Source: an uncultured beta proteobacterium
GTDB lineage: Bacteria > Pseudomonadota > Gammaproteobacteria > Burkholderiales > Burkholderiaceae_C
Direction of reading: 5' to 3'
Assembly: GCA_903920695.1 (NCBI GenBank)
Contig: CAIXNB010000131.1
Span: 1 to 44,390 of the forward strand
Length of the DNA: 44,390 nt
Of the stretch, positions 1-9,476 are shown piece after piece. The position numbers were made by a program, and so were the translations under genes. The notes under the pieces were generated by a model. That model did not search any database. It was not told the origin of the DNA and saw only the letters and a program-made list of their open reading frames with translations. Numbering within the stretch: position 1 is the first letter of the stretch; the number at the start of each line of letters is the position of its first letter.

Positions 1-1
1 G

Positions 2-415
2 CAGGGCGCGGTCTACCAGGCCGGCACCCTGTCGGGCAACCCAGTGGCCACCGCCTGCGGCCTGGCCACGCTGCACGAGATCAGCAAGCCCGGTTTCTTT
101 GAAGCGCTCTCACGCAAGACGCGCTCACTGGTCGAAGGTCTCAAGGGCGCCGCGGCGGCCGAAGGCGTGCCATTCAGTGCCGACAGCGAAGGCGGCATGT
201 TCGGCTTCTTCCTGCTGGCCGAGTTGCCGCAGAACTACCCGCAGGTCATGAAGACCGACAGCAAGCGCTTCAACCAGTTGTTCCACGGCCTGCTGGATCG
301 CGGCATCTACATCGCCCCCGCGCTGTACGAAGCCGGGTTCGTGAGCGCGGCGCACAGTGAGGAAGACATCGCCGCCACGGTGGCCGTGGCGCGCGAGGTC
401 TTCAAGACGCTGTAA
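2..415 (+). CDS. hemL: Glutamate-1-semialdehyde 2,1-aminomutase, C-terminal part (cut by window edge)
   Basis: The reading frame is open from base 2 to a TAA at 413-415. It encodes about 137 residues that match the C-terminal third of HemL, the PLP enzyme that converts glutamate-1-semialdehyde to 5-aminolevulinate in tetrapyrrole synthesis. Visible hallmarks are the segment QAGTLSGNPVA near the left edge, the GGMFGFFL stretch, and the RGIYIAPALYEAGFVS segment followed by an A-HSEEDI tail, which is the usual HemL ending. The active-site lysine lies upstream of the window. The gene ends 15 bases before the convergent purH stop codon, and no obvious terminator lies between them. The identity is firm; the 5' end is absent. 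Confidence 0.93.
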   Translation, partial: QGAVYQAGTLSGNPVATACGLATLHEISKPGFFEALSRKTRSLVEGLKGAAAAEGVPFSADSEGGMFGFFLLAELPQNYPQVMKTDSKRFNQLFHGLLDRGIYIAPALYEAGFVSAAHSEEDIAATVAVAREVFKTL

Positions 416-430
416 GAATCGAGCCGGCCG

Positions 431-2020
431 TCAATGCCGGAAATGCCGCACACCGGAGAACACCATGGCGACACCGCGCTCATCGGCGGCGGCTATCACT
501 TCGGCGTCACGCATTGAGCCGCCCGGTTGAATGACACAGGTCGCACCAGCATCGACGACCACGTCCAGACCGTCGCGGAACGGGAAGAAGGCATCACTGG
601 CCACCACGGTCCCGACCAGCGACAGACCGGCATGCTCGGCCTTGATGCTGGCGATGCGAGCCGAATCAAGGCGGCTCATCTGACCGGCACCAACGCCCAT
701 CGTCATGCCGCCCTTGCAGAAAACGATGGCATTGCTCTTCACATACTTGGCCACTTTCCAGGCGAACAGCAAGTCCTGCAACTGTTCCGGTGTGGGCTGC
801 TTTTTCGTGACAACCTTGAGATCAGCCAGCGCCAGTTCATGGTTGTCGGCGCTCTGCATCAGCAGACCCGAACTGACGCGCTTGATCTCCATCGCGTTGC
901 GACCCAGGCTGCCGTCAGCCGGCAGACTGATCTTCAGGATGCGCACATTGACCTTGCTCTTGAAGACCTCCAATGCGGCCGGTGTGTAGTCAACCGCCAT
1001 CAAGACCTCGACAAACTGCTTGGAGACCTGGAGCGCGGCGCGCTCGTCGAGCGTGCTATTGAAAGCGATGATGCCGCCAAAGGCCGAGGTCGGATCGGTC
1101 TGAAACGCCTTGCTATAGGCTTCCAGTGCGTCCGCGCCAACGGCGACACCACAGGGGTTGGCATGCTTGACGATGACACAGGCCGTGGTGCTGCTGCCAC
1201 CGGCGCCAAAACTCTTGACACATTCCCAGGCCGCGTCAGCGTCGGCAATGTTGTTGTAAGACAGCTCCTTGCCCTGCAACTGTTGCGCCGTCACCAGTGA
1301 GCCCGCCGCTGGGTGAATGTCGCGATAGAAAGCCGCCTGCTGGTGTGGGTTCTCGCCGTAACGCAGGTCCTGCAGTTTGATGAACTGGCTGTTCGTCTGA
1401 GCCGGGAACGGTTGGCGCACTGGTGTGCTGTTGCCGGCTTCGAAATTGACCGACGACAGGTAGTCACTGATCGCGCCGTCGTACTGGCTGACGCGGTTGA
1501 AGGCCGCCACCGACAGCGCAAACTTGGTCTGGTCAGTGAGCTTGCCATCGGCCTTCAGTTGGGCCAGCACCGGCGCGTACTGGGAAGCGTCGGTCAGCAC
1601 ACCGACGTCCTTCCAGTTCTTGGCCGCACTTCTGACCATGGCCGGGCCGCCGATGTCGATGTTCTCGATTGCATCCTCCAAAGTACAACCGGCTTTCGCC
1701 ACCGTGGCTTCAAACGGGTAGAGGTTGACCACCAGCAGGTCGATGGTGTCGATCTCGTGCGCCTTCAGGGCCGCCATGTGTTCAGGCAGATCGCGCCGTG
1801 CCAGCAGGCCGCCATGCACCTTGGGATGCAGGGTCTTGACGCGCCCGTCGAGCATTTCCGGAAAACCGGTCAGCGCCGCGACCTCGGTCACCGGCAGGCC
1901 GCTCTCTGTCAACAGTTTGGCGGTACCACCGGTCGAAATCAGCTTGATGCCCAGCGCATTGAGCGCACGCGCGAATTCAAGGATGCCGGTTTTATCGGAG
2001 ACGGAAAGAAGAGCGTTCAT
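431..2020 (-). CDS. purH: Bifunctional AICAR formyltransferase / IMP cyclohydrolase
   Basis: The 529-residue protein performs the last two steps of de novo purine synthesis in the cytoplasm. The N-terminal MGS-like cyclohydrolase domain begins [16 protein letters not shown] and contains STGGTAKLL and [16 protein letters not shown]. The C-terminal AICARFT domain shows [18 protein letters not shown] and [10 protein letters not shown]. An in-frame extension runs upstream to 2131 through the fis gene, but the ATG at 2020 is chosen because it starts the conserved domain and matches normal family length. The gene lies 47 bases after the fis stop codon, on the same strand, so dusB-fis-purH is probably one operon. 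Confidence 0.96.
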   Translation of the reverse strand: MNALLSVSDKTGILEFARALNALGIKLISTGGTAKLLTESGLPVTEVAALTGFPEMLDGRVKTLHPKVHGGLLARRDLPEHMAALKAHEIDTIDLLVVNLYPFEATVAKAGCTLEDAIENIDIGGPAMVRSAAKNWKDVGVLTDASQYAPVLAQLKADGKLTDQTKFALSVAAFNRVSQYDGAISDYLSSVNFEAGNSTPVRQPFPAQTNSQFIKLQDLRYGENPHQQAAFYRDIHPAAGSLVTAQQLQGKELSYNNIADADAAWECVKSFGAGGSSTTACVIVKHANPCGVAVGADALEAYSKAFQTDPTSAFGGIIAFNSTLDERAALQVSKQFVEVLMAVDYTPAALEVFKSKVNVRILKISLPADGSLGRNAMEIKRVSSGLLMQSADNHELALADLKVVTKKQPTPEQLQDLLFAWKVAKYVKSNAIVFCKGGMTMGVGAGQMSRLDSARIASIKAEHAGLSLVGTVVASDAFFPFRDGLDVVVDAGATCVIQPGGSMRDAEVIAAADERGVAMVFSGVRHFRH

Positions 2021-2067
2021 GGATTTTGAAAATGTGAAAGTCCTGCCAGCAAGGACGGCATTTCTGG

Positions 2068-2304
2068 CTATTTGACGAGTTTGTGTTCGAGTAGTTTCTT
2101 GCGCAGTGTGTTGCGGTTCAGTCCCAGCCATTGCGCCGCTTTGGACTGGTTGTTGTCGGCGTGGCGCATAACCACTTCCAGCAAGGGTTTTTCGACAACG
2201 GTGACCAGCATGTTGTACATGCCGTCAGGCTCGGTGCCGCGCAAGTCCCTGAGGTAGCCTTCAAGGCTGGCCTGCACGCATTCCTGAATCTGTTTCTTGC
2301 TCAT
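2068..2304 (-). CDS. fis: Fis-family DNA-binding protein
   Basis: This 78-residue protein has the C-terminal helix-turn-helix of Fis: [32 protein letters not shown]. Fis is a nucleoid-associated dimer that bends DNA and tunes growth-related transcription; the length is slightly below the 98 residues of the enterobacterial protein. The ATG at 2304 is chosen because a GGGAAACGAC ribosome-binding region precedes it, whereas the longer frame to 2364 lies inside dusB. The start overlaps the end of dusB by 44 bases, which suggests translational coupling. The dusB-fis order is conserved across many proteobacteria. Confidence 0.93.
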   Translation of the reverse strand: MSKKQIQECVQASLEGYLRDLRGTEPDGMYNMLVTVVEKPLLEVVMRHADNNQSKAAQWLGLNRNTLRKKLLEHKLVK

Positions 2305-3352
2305 GCTGTCGTTTCCCTGTGTTTTTTTTTGCGTCCGGCAAATCATACGGGACGCCGTCTCCAATCCGGTCCATGCGCTGGTTCAGTTGATCGAAGAAAT
2401 CCGCCACCGCTGCCACCTGCTGGTCGCAGTCTTCGATCAAATTCATGCGCTGGCGAAATTCCTCGCCACCCGGCAGCGAGGCCACGTACCAACCGATGTG
2501 CTTGCGTGCACTGCGCACGCCAAGAAATTCGCCATACAGCGTGTAGTGGTCCTGCAGATGTGCCAGCGCCAGTTGCCTGACCTCGGCCACCAGCGGTGGC
2601 GCCAGATGGACGCCAGTTGACATGAAGTGCGCAATCTCGCGAAATAGCCAAGGCCGGCCCTGGGCCGCGCGTCCGATCATCACGGCATCGGCGCCAGTCA
2701 AAGCCAACACCTGACGCGCCTTTTCGGGTGAGTTGATATCACCGTTGGCCACCACCGGCACGCTCACTGCCGCCTTGACCGCCGCAATGGTGTCGTACTC
2801 GGCCTGCCCGCGATAAGCCTGCTCGCGCGTGCGCCCATGCACCGTGATCATCTGCACGCCAGCGCGCTCGGCCGCACGCGCCAGTGACACCGCGTTCTTA
2901 TGCGACTGGCACCAGCCGGTGCGCATCTTGAGCGTGACCGGGACTCCGCGCGGCGCGCACGCCGACACCACCGCTTCGATGATGGACAAGGCCAGCGCCT
3001 CGTCCTGCATGATGGCCGACCCGGCCCACTTGTTGCACACCTTCTTGGCCGGGCAGCCCATATTGATGTCAATGATCTGGGCGCCGCGATCGATGTTGTA
3101 GGCCGCAGCCTGCGCCATCATCTGCGGCTCAGCGCCTGCGATCTGCACGGCGATCGGGCCCGGTTCACCCGCGTGGTCGGCGCGGCGCGAGGTCTTGGGC
3201 GTATGCCATAAATCGGGCCGGCTGCTGACCATCTCGCTGACCGCATAGCCGGCGCCCAGTCGTCTGCAAAGCTGACGAAAAGGCCGATCGGTCACCCCCG
3301 CCATGGGAGCGACAAAATAGCGATTAGCCAAAACAAAAGGACCGATGTTCAT
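2261..3352 (-). CDS. dusB: tRNA-dihydrouridine synthase DusB
   Basis: The 363-residue flavoenzyme reduces specific uridines in the D-loop of tRNA. Family motifs are clear: APMAGVTDRPFR near residue 15, INMGCPAKKV with the catalytic Cys at about residue 100, KMRTGW, VHGRTREQ and the FMN-binding VVANGDI and IGRAAQGRPW segments. The last 40 or so residues are polar and Gln-rich, beyond the conserved fold. The gene is first in the dusB-fis-purH operon and diverges from the YqaA-like gene across 89 bases. Confidence 0.96.
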   Translation of the reverse strand: MNIGPFVLANRYFVAPMAGVTDRPFRQLCRRLGAGYAVSEMVSSRPDLWHTPKTSRRADHAGEPGPIAVQIAGAEPQMMAQAAAYNIDRGAQIIDINMGCPAKKVCNKWAGSAIMQDEALALSIIEAVVSACAPRGVPVTLKMRTGWCQSHKNAVSLARAAERAGVQMITVHGRTREQAYRGQAEYDTIAAVKAAVSVPVVANGDINSPEKARQVLALTGADAVMIGRAAQGRPWLFREIAHFMSTGVHLAPPLVAEVRQLALAHLQDHYTLYGEFLGVRSARKHIGWYVASLPGGEEFRQRMNLIEDCDQQVAAVADFFDQLNQRMDRIGDGVPYDLPDAKKNTGKRQHEQETDSGMRAGQP

Positions 3353-3441
3353 GGGAGCGACTGATTCTAACTGCCTGATTATTCAGCACTCCAAAAAGCA
3401 CTGCCCGGTCTTGTGCCGCACTGCCTATACTCGGTGCACCC

Positions 3442-3906
3442 ATGCAAGCCTGGCTCGAACACCTTCTCGTACTTCTGGCATTGCCCGAGTTCGGACTGAG
3501 CACGGTATTTGTTGTGTCCTTCATTTCCGCCACGCTGCTGCCGCTGGGGTCCGAGCCGGTGGTATTCGGGCTGGTCAAACTCAATCCGGAACTATTCTGG
3601 CCGGCGATCCTGGTCGCCACCATCGGCAATACGCTGGGTGGCGCGCTGACCTGGGCCATGGGCTTTGGCTCGCACAAGGTGGTCGACCGCTATCAGCACT
3701 CCAAGCATCATCTGCGCGCGCTGGACTGGCTCAATCGCCTGGGCCCGAAAGCCTGCCTGTTATCCTGGTTGCCAGTCGTTGGCGATCCCCTGTGTGCCGT
3801 CGCTGGCTGGCTCAAGCTGCCATTCTGGCCCAGTGTGGCCTACATGGCCGTTGGCAAGTTCGGCCGCTACCTGGTGATGACGACGGCACTGAGCGGACTG
3901 TTTTAG
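3442..3906 (+). CDS. YqaA-family (DedA-related) inner-membrane protein
   Basis: The 154-residue protein has hydrophobic segments near residues 18-35, 50-70, 105-125 and at the C terminus. The pattern ISATLLPLGSEPVV, then ATIGNTLGGALTWAMG, then LLSWLPVVGDPLCAVAGWL is characteristic of the YqaA branch of the SNARE-associated/DedA superfamily. DedA relatives are linked to lipid scrambling and membrane homeostasis, but the role of YqaA proteins is not settled. A TATACT element at 3426-3431 lies 10 bases before the ATG and could be a -10 box for a transcript with a very short leader. The gene converges on ychF. Confidence 0.85.
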   Translation: MQAWLEHLLVLLALPEFGLSTVFVVSFISATLLPLGSEPVVFGLVKLNPELFWPAILVATIGNTLGGALTWAMGFGSHKVVDRYQHSKHHLRALDWLNRLGPKACLLSWLPVVGDPLCAVAGWLKLPFWPSVAYMAVGKFGRYLVMTTALSGLF

Positions 3907-3968
3907 CGCCGCGCCGCAAGCGTTGGGGGCGCAGCGCGCATGGATGCTACATTTCTGCAAGTTGCGCT

Positions 3969-5054
3969 TCAGGAACTGAACAGGAAGTTCATCACGTCGC
4001 CATCCTTGACCACGTACTCCTTGCCTTCGCTGCGCATCTTGCCGGCATCCTTGGCACCCTGCTCGCCCTTGTAGGCAATGAAATCCTCATAGGCAAAGGT
4101 CTGGGCGCGGATGTAGCCCTTCTCGAAATCGGTGTGAATGACACCAGCCGCCTGCGGGCCGGTGTCGCCAACATGAATCGTCCAGGCGCGCACTTCCTTG
4201 ACGCCGGCTGTGAAGTAGGTTTGCAGACCCAACAGTTTGTAGGCGGCGACGATCAGTCGGTTCAGGCCAGGCTCTTCCTGACCGATCTCGGCCAAAAACA
4301 TTTTCTTGTCCTCATCCGACATGTCGGCCATTTCGGCTTCCATCTTGGCGCAGATGGCAACCACCGGCGCGTTCTGAGCTGCCGCGTAGGCCTTCAGCCG
4401 GTCCAGGAACGGGTTGTTCTCGAAACCATCTTCGGCTACGTTGGCCACGAACATGGCGGGCTTGGCTGTGATCAGGAAGAACTGCTTGAGCAGCGGTAAC
4501 TCCTCCTTGCTGAAGTCGAGCGTGCGCACCGGCTGCGCCAGATTCAGAGCGGCCTGGCATTTTTCCAGGATGGCAACCAGCTTGATCGACTCCTTGTCAC
4601 CCGAGCGCGCGGTCTTGGTGACGCGGTGCAATGCCTTCTCAACCGCGGTCAGATCAGCCAGACAGAGTTCGGTCTGGATCACTTCAATATCGGAAATCGG
4701 ATCGATCTTGCCGGCCACGTGGATCACGTTGTCGTCTTCGAAACAGCGCACCACATTGACAGTGGCATCGGTCTCGCGGATATGCGCCAAGAACTTATTG
4801 CCCAGCCCCTCGCCGGTGCTAGCACCGGCGACCAGTCCCGCGATGTCAACAAACTCAACGATGGCACGCTGAACCTTCTGCGGCTTCACGATGGCCGAGA
4901 GCGCATCAAGCCGCGCGTCAGGCACCTCCACGATGCCCACATTGGGCTCGATCGTGCAAAAGGGATAGTTTTCTGCCGGGATGCCAGCCTTGGTCAGCGC
5001 GTTGAACAGGGTCGATTTACCGACGTTGGGCAAGCCCACAATGCCACATTTCAT
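3969..5054 (-). CDS. ychF: Redox-regulated ATPase YchF (Obg/OLA1 family)
   Basis: The 361-residue cytoplasmic P-loop protein starts with the Walker A motif GLPNVGKST. It contains the DIAGLV switch and the CAKMEAE segment that replaces the GTPase NKxD motif and explains ATP preference. A C-terminal TGS-like domain ends with [13 protein letters not shown]. YchF binds ribosomes and responds to oxidative stress. The ATG at 5054 is preceded by an AAGGAT ribosome-binding site. Length and all key motifs are normal. Confidence 0.96.
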   Translation of the reverse strand: MKCGIVGLPNVGKSTLFNALTKAGIPAENYPFCTIEPNVGIVEVPDARLDALSAIVKPQKVQRAIVEFVDIAGLVAGASTGEGLGNKFLAHIRETDATVNVVRCFEDDNVIHVAGKIDPISDIEVIQTELCLADLTAVEKALHRVTKTARSGDKESIKLVAILEKCQAALNLAQPVRTLDFSKEELPLLKQFFLITAKPAMFVANVAEDGFENNPFLDRLKAYAAAQNAPVVAICAKMEAEMADMSDEDKKMFLAEIGQEEPGLNRLIVAAYKLLGLQTYFTAGVKEVRAWTIHVGDTGPQAAGVIHTDFEKGYIRAQTFAYEDFIAYKGEQGAKDAGKMRSEGKEYVVKDGDVMNFLFSS

Positions 5055-5188
5055 GAAAATCCTTAAATATCAATACCCCGACTGCACCATTGACGCCAAT
5101 GCCAGCATCGTGGCGGTGCCCGATTGGCCTCGGAGCGTCGGGCGGCGAGGAATCCGCCGAAGCGGCGCAAACGCTGCATTGCTGCAGG

Positions 5189-5209
5189 GTTTTGTCCTCG
5201 TTTTGTCCT
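5189..5209 (+). repeat. Short tandem repeat of GTTTTGTCCT
   Basis: The 10-base unit GTTTTGTCCT occurs at 5189-5198 and again at 5200-5209, separated by one C. It lies in the non-coding stretch between ychF and the recombinase remnant and may be debris of the same insertion. No function is evident. Confidence 0.5.
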
Positions 5210-5280
5210 GGGAAGTTAGCCGTGATTGTACTAATCAGTGAATCCCTGCTCCAAAGGGCGTCAGCTTGCGATGGTCGCAT

Positions 5281-5518
5281 CCTGCGCGATCGGGTCTTGC
5301 ATGAAAGTGAACTCCCGGCGTGGAAGCTTGCGGTTAATTGGCTCGGGGAGCGTCAACGGGACTTCCTGTACCTGTCGCTCTACGCGGGCTTGAGACGCAA
5401 TAAGGGCAGAGAGCTACAGCGCAAGCAGATTGACCTCGCCCGTGGCGTTCTGGTCGTTCCTATGACCAAGAACGGGAAGGCCCACAGCTTGCAACATGCG
5501 AAGGCTGTGCCATACTGA
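5281..5518 (+). pseudogene. Tyrosine recombinase (phage-type integrase) remnant
   Basis: In the frame ending at the stop at 5516-5518, residues from ILRDRVLHESELPAWKLA through LYAGLRRNKGRELQRKQIDL to VVPMTKNGKAHSL follow the central part of tyrosine integrases. They include the catalytic-Arg region (GLRR) and the TKNGKxHxL beta-hairpin. The N-terminal arm and core-binding domains, the H-x-x-R box and the nucleophilic Tyr are missing, so it cannot be active. Upstream residues in the open frame do not resemble an integrase. The rest of the 5055-5608 interval holds no other gene that I can support, only a tandem GTTTTGTCCT repeat and a palindrome. Confidence 0.72.
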
Positions 5519-5534
5519 GATTTCCTCAGTATGG
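5510..5534. repeat. Perfect 10-bp inverted repeat at the broken end of the integrase remnant
   Basis: CCATACTGAG at 5510-5519 is repeated exactly inverted as CTCAGTATGG at 5525-5534, with a 5-base spacer. It lies where integrase similarity stops and 75-99 bases before the likely start of the next gene. It could be a recombination scar, a hairpin terminator without a clear T-tract, or a protein-binding site. Confidence 0.7.
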
Positions 5535-5608
5535 TTTCCTCCCCTTGATTTGTTTTGACCATGATTTTCGGTAGCCGCTCGGCGGCAATCTGTACGCAGC
5601 GTCATTTA

Positions 5609-7471
5609 ATGCGTCAATTGCACACCTCTTTCTATTGCTTTGTGCTTTGCTGGTTTTTCCTTGGATTGGGCAAGGCTCATGCGGCGCAAGTAGACGTCTC
5701 GCACTGGGTAGATGCGGGTCAGGTTAGCCAGACAGCGCTGTCTCTGTCCCCTTACATCGCCATCCTTGAAGATCCAGGTCTGAAATTAACGCTGGCAGAC
5801 GTGCAACGGCAGGACGTAGCCACCCGCTTTAAGTCAGACTTCGCGTCCGTAGCTGCGCTCAATTTCGGGTACAGCAAGTCGGCCTACTGGCTGCGAGTGG
5901 CTGTTCGCAACACAGCCAACACGCCCGTTGAACGACTGTTGGAAATCAATTCACCTCCGCTGGGTCTGGTTGATCTACATCAGCCGCTACCAGACGGCAC
6001 CTATGGCACCTTTGCCACAGGTATGACACGGCCTTTTGCGACGCGACCTTACGCCAACCGGAACTTTGTTTTTCCAGTGTCGCTTCGCGCTGGCGCTGAA
6101 CACATCATTTACATGCGGATTCAGTCCACCAACCCAACCATCATTCCACTCAAGTTGTGGACACCTGCGGCGTTTCACCGCTACGAGCGTGATGACTACG
6201 CAGTGCAAGCCTGGTATTTTGGTATGGCAGCCACGATGATCTTGTTCAACCTGCTTCTTTTTGTCGGTTTGCGTGATCTCACCTACCTGCTCTACATCAA
6301 CTTTGTGACTTGTTTTGCCCTCAGCATGGCGGCACAAAACGGGCTGGGCAAGGAATATCTGTGGCCTGACTCGAGCCAATGGTCCAATATCGCCGCCACT
6401 GCGCTCTATTCTCTGGCCGCCCTGGCTTTGGGAATGTTCATGCGCCGCATGATCAATACGCGGCGCGTCATTCCCAAAATTGACTTGTTTCTCCAACTGT
6501 TCATGCTCGTTGTGCTTCTGAGTCCGATCGGGTTTTACCTGAACTACCCAGTGTTCATCCGGTTCGCGGCGTTGATGTTTGCCGCGTTCGCGCTCACCAT
6601 TCTTGCGACCAGCATTCTTTGCGCGTTCAAACGCCAACGCAGCGCATTGTTTTTTGTAGCGGCCTATGCCGTGTTGCTGTTATGCGTTGTCATTACCGCC
6701 CTGAGAAACTCAGGTCTGCTACCGGTCAATCTACTGACCCAGAATGCACTGCAATTGGGTTCAGCGATTGAAATGCTGGTGCTGGCTTTTGCGTTGGCTG
6801 ATCGTTTCGACGTGATGCGGCAAGAACGGGTCAAGGCGCAGCAGGAGAAACTGGAGGCACAAAATTCTTTAGTCGACAGTCTCAGAGCCTCAGAACGTCT
6901 CTTGGAAAATCGCGTAGCCCAGCGCACCACTGAACTGCAGCATCTCAACTATCAGCTTGAAGCCTTAAGCGCCACCGACAGCCTGACCGGCCTTGCCAAC
7001 CGCCGCCACATTGACGCGGTCATATCCAGCGAATGGACACGTGCTTCCCGCAGCGGCCAAACGCTGGCATTGGCCATGCTTGATGTCGATTGGTTCAAAA
7101 GATATAACGACCATTACGGTCATCTCGCCGGCGATGAATGTCTGCGCCAAGTTGCTGCAGACTTGAAAACCACAATCTGCCGTACCACGGACACCGTGGG
7201 CCGCTATGGTGGCGAAGAGTTCATTCTGGTCTTACCCAACACGGACGGAGCAGGCGCACTGCTGATGGCCGACAGAGTCTGCAGCAGAATGCAGGCGCTG
7301 GCATTGCCACACGCCGTGTCTGAGTTTGGGTGTGTGACAGTCAGTGTGGGTGTGGCCGCCATGATTCCCAATGACGAGACCGGGCCCGATACCCTGATAA
7401 AGCAGGCAGACGAGGCACTTTATCAAGCCAAAGAGCGGGGCCGCAATCAGGCTGTACTGGCACCCCAATAG
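5609..7471 (+). CDS. Membrane diguanylate cyclase with 7TMR-DISM sensor
   Basis: The 620-residue protein (from ATG 5609) begins with a signal peptide ending near KAHA. A periplasmic 7TMR-DISM extracellular domain follows, then about seven membrane helices (roughly residues 205-395), a short coiled coil, and a C-terminal GGDEF domain. The active-site motif GGEEF starts at residue 534. An RTTD inhibitory site (residues 525-528) sits exactly five residues before it, so product inhibition by c-di-GMP is expected. An upstream in-frame ATG at 5561 and TTG at 5555 exist, but starting there would place a charged stretch before the signal peptide. No strong ribosome-binding site precedes any of them. 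The gene looks AT-richer than its neighbours, and with the adjacent integrase remnant this may reflect acquisition. Confidence 0.92.
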   Translation: MRQLHTSFYCFVLCWFFLGLGKAHAAQVDVSHWVDAGQVSQTALSLSPYIAILEDPGLKLTLADVQRQDVATRFKSDFASVAALNFGYSKSAYWLRVAVRNTANTPVERLLEINSPPLGLVDLHQPLPDGTYGTFATGMTRPFATRPYANRNFVFPVSLRAGAEHIIYMRIQSTNPTIIPLKLWTPAAFHRYERDDYAVQAWYFGMAATMILFNLLLFVGLRDLTYLLYINFVTCFALSMAAQNGLGKEYLWPDSSQWSNIAATALYSLAALALGMFMRRMINTRRVIPKIDLFLQLFMLVVLLSPIGFYLNYPVFIRFAALMFAAFALTILATSILCAFKRQRSALFFVAAYAVLLLCVVITALRNSGLLPVNLLTQNALQLGSAIEMLVLAFALADRFDVMRQERVKAQQEKLEAQNSLVDSLRASERLLENRVAQRTTELQHLNYQLEALSATDSLTGLANRRHIDAVISSEWTRASRSGQTLALAMLDVDWFKRYNDHYGHLAGDECLRQVAADLKTTICRTTDTVGRYGGEEFILVLPNTDGAGALLMADRVCSRMQALALPHAVSEFGCVTVSVGVAAMIPNDETGPDTLIKQADEALYQAKERGRNQAVLAPQ

Positions 7472-7608
7472 GGAAGCCTTGCGTAAAAGAGCGTCCGTTG
7501 GCGATAGGCGCACCCTACCCTACCGGACCGGGTAATGATCGGAAATGCTTGCCCATGATGACCTTGCGCTCTTGGTTGACGGTGCGGCGCTGAGCGAGAT
7601 TCGCCTTC

Positions 7609-7614
7609 TACAAT
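7609..7614 (+). promoter_or_regulatory. -10 box just upstream of the ubiH-like start (possible leaderless mRNA)
   Basis: TACAAT lies 7 bases before the ATG at 7622, so transcription would begin at or beside the start codon. No convincing -35 hexamer stands at 16-18 bases, and no Shine-Dalgarno sequence precedes the ATG. The same CTACAATCC string precedes purB. Confidence 0.5.
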
Positions 7615-7621
7615 CCAGTGC

Positions 7622-8737
7622 ATGACTCAAGCCTTTGATATTTGCATACGCGGCGGCGGCATTGTCGGCCGCACACTGGCGCTGCTGCTGGCGCGCGAAC
7701 GACTGCACATTGGTCTCGTGGTGCAAGCCCGCGCCGATGCGCCGGTCGTCGAAGACGTGCGGGCCTATGCCCTGAACGCCAAATCGCGCGCCCTGCTCGA
7801 ATCGCTGCGTTGCTGGCCCGATGAGCGGCATGCAACCGAAGTGCTGACCATGCAGGTCAAGGGCGACGACGGTGGCGAGGTGAATTTTTCAGCCGCCGAC
7901 CTCAAGGTGCCCGGACTGACCTGGATTGTCGATGTGCCGGCGCTGGAAACCCGACTGGCCGAAGCGGTGCGGTTTGCGCCGCAGATCGAGTTGCTTGATG
8001 CGCCACAAGCCGCTGCATTGACCATCATCTGCGAAGGAAGAAGCAGCAGTGCGCGCGCCGAATTCGGTATTGATTTTCAGGTAACGCCCTACCAGCAGCG
8101 CGCCATTGCTGCACGCCTGACATGCGAACGTCCGCATGGACAGACGGCGCGCCAGTGGTTCTCGCAAGGCGAGATTCTGGCTTTTTTGCCGCTGGACGGA
8201 CCGCTGGGGAACTCTGTCGCCATAGTCTGGTCTGTCAGGGAAGAGAACGCGCAAAGTTTGCTGACCGATGCGCCAGCGGTGTTCTGCCAGAAGCTCGAAG
8301 CGGCCAGCGCAGGCTGTCTGGGCCAACTCAACCTCAGCAGCGCGCGCAGCGCCTGGCCGTTGCAGATGGCGCACGCCGAGCGCTGGGGCGGGATTCATGC
8401 GGGCAAAGCCTGGGCTTTGGCCGGTGACGCCGCCCACAACGTGCATCCGCTGGCGGGACAAGGGCTCAACCTCGGGCTGGGCGACGTGGCGGCATTGGCA
8501 AAGATACTGCACGAGCGCGAATACTGGCGCTCGGTGGGTGACGAGAAACTGCTGCGGCGCTACGAGCGCTCGCGCAAGGCAGAGGTCGCCACCATGGGCG
8601 CCACGATGGACGGCCTGCAGCAGTTGTTCTGGCACAGCGGCGGGCCGTGGCAGGCGGCGCGCAACTGGGGCATGAACGGGTTTGACCACAGTGGCCCGGT
8701 CAAGCAATGGGTGGCGCGCCAGGCGATGGGCTTTTGA
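7622..8737 (+). CDS. UbiH/COQ6-family FAD-dependent monooxygenase
   Basis: The 371-residue flavoprotein has an N-terminal dinucleotide-binding motif (IRGGGIVGRTLALLLAR). The family sequence RAYALNAKSRALLESL follows near residue 45, and the C-terminal FAD/ribityl motif ALAGDAAHNVHPLAGQGLN confirms the UbiH/UbiF/VisC/COQ6 group. Members hydroxylate the ring of ubiquinone precursors on the membrane's inner face. Which ring carbon is used cannot be told from the sequence. The gene is 19 bases upstream of dsbC and may share its transcript. Confidence 0.88.
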   Translation: MTQAFDICIRGGGIVGRTLALLLARERLHIGLVVQARADAPVVEDVRAYALNAKSRALLESLRCWPDERHATEVLTMQVKGDDGGEVNFSAADLKVPGLTWIVDVPALETRLAEAVRFAPQIELLDAPQAAALTIICEGRSSSARAEFGIDFQVTPYQQRAIAARLTCERPHGQTARQWFSQGEILAFLPLDGPLGNSVAIVWSVREENAQSLLTDAPAVFCQKLEAASAGCLGQLNLSSARSAWPLQMAHAERWGGIHAGKAWALAGDAAHNVHPLAGQGLNLGLGDVAALAKILHEREYWRSVGDEKLLRRYERSRKAEVATMGATMDGLQQLFWHSGGPWQAARNWGMNGFDHSGPVKQWVARQAMGF

Positions 8738-8756
8738 TTTTGTTTGCGAAGGATTA

Positions 8757-9476
8757 ATGATGATGAAACGGATGAAGACAGTCTTGCTGGCCTGCACCCT
8801 GGTGGCGGCTGCGGGGGCCGGCGCGCAGGAGGCAACACTTCGCAAGAACCTGGGTGAGCGCGTGCCGCAACTGCAAAAGATCGATGAAGTTTCCAAAACG
8901 CCGATTGCGGGTTTGTATGAAATCCGCGTCAACGGCACCGAGATTTATTACGCGGATGCCGAGGGCAACTACCTGGTTCAGGGCAATCTGATCGACACCC
9001 GGCAGCGCCGCAACCTGACCGAAGAACGGGTTGACAAACTGTCGGCCATCAGTTTCGATGCCTTGCCGTTCAAGGACGCTTTCACCATCGTGCGCGGCAA
9101 CGGCAAACGCAAACTGGCTGTGTTTGAGGATCCGAACTGCGGCTACTGCAAGCGCTTCGAGCGTGACCTGCAGAAGGTCGACAACGTGACGATCTACATG
9201 TTTCTATACCCGATCCTGAGCGCCGACTCCACCGACAAGTCCAAGGCGATCTGGTGCGCCAAGGACAAAGGCAAGGCCTGGCAGGACTGGATGGTGCGTG
9301 ACAAGCCGATAGTGGCCGCAACCTGTGACACGGCCGCCATTGAGCGCAACGTTGAAGTCGGCCACAAGCACAAGATCAACGGCACGCCGACACTGATCTT
9401 TAGCGACGGCACCCGGGTACCCGGCGCCATCACGGCGGTCCAGGTCGAGAAATACCTCACCGACGCCAAAATCTGA
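8757..9476 (+). CDS. dsbC: Thiol:disulfide interchange protein DsbC
   Basis: The 239-residue precursor starts with a signal peptide (LLACTLVAAAGAGAQ). It continues with the DsbC dimerisation domain (IAGLYEIRVNGTEIYYADAEG) and a thioredoxin-fold domain with the active site C128-G-Y-C131. The late HKINGTPTLIFSDGTRVPG segment carries the cis-Pro loop. It is a periplasmic disulfide isomerase kept reduced by DsbD. Three consecutive ATG codons (8757, 8760, 8763) follow a GAAGGA ribosome-binding site, and any of them could be used. The stop codon overlaps the next start in the string TGATGG. Confidence 0.94.
   Translation: MMMKRMKTVLLACTLVAAAGAGAQEATLRKNLGERVPQLQKIDEVSKTPIAGLYEIRVNGTEIYYADAEGNYLVQGNLIDTRQRRNLTEERVDKLSAISFDALPFKDAFTIVRGNGKRKLAVFEDPNCGYCKRFERDLQKVDNVTIYMFLYPILSADSTDKSKAIWCAKDKGKAWQDWMVRDKPIVAATCDTAAIERNVEVGHKHKINGTPTLIFSDGTRVPGAITAVQVEKYLTDAKI

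Noticed and set aside
527..1300. Long open frame on the plus strand opposite purH
   Set aside because: It is antisense to a well-conserved gene and its translation resembles no protein. The same applies to frames at 1313-2029, 21044-22087, 28013-28942 and 36707-37807.
5510..5534. Palindrome at the integrase remnant taken as a Rho-independent terminator
   Set aside because: The stem is strong, but what follows is TTTCCTCCCC, not a T-tract, so it is listed as a repeat only.
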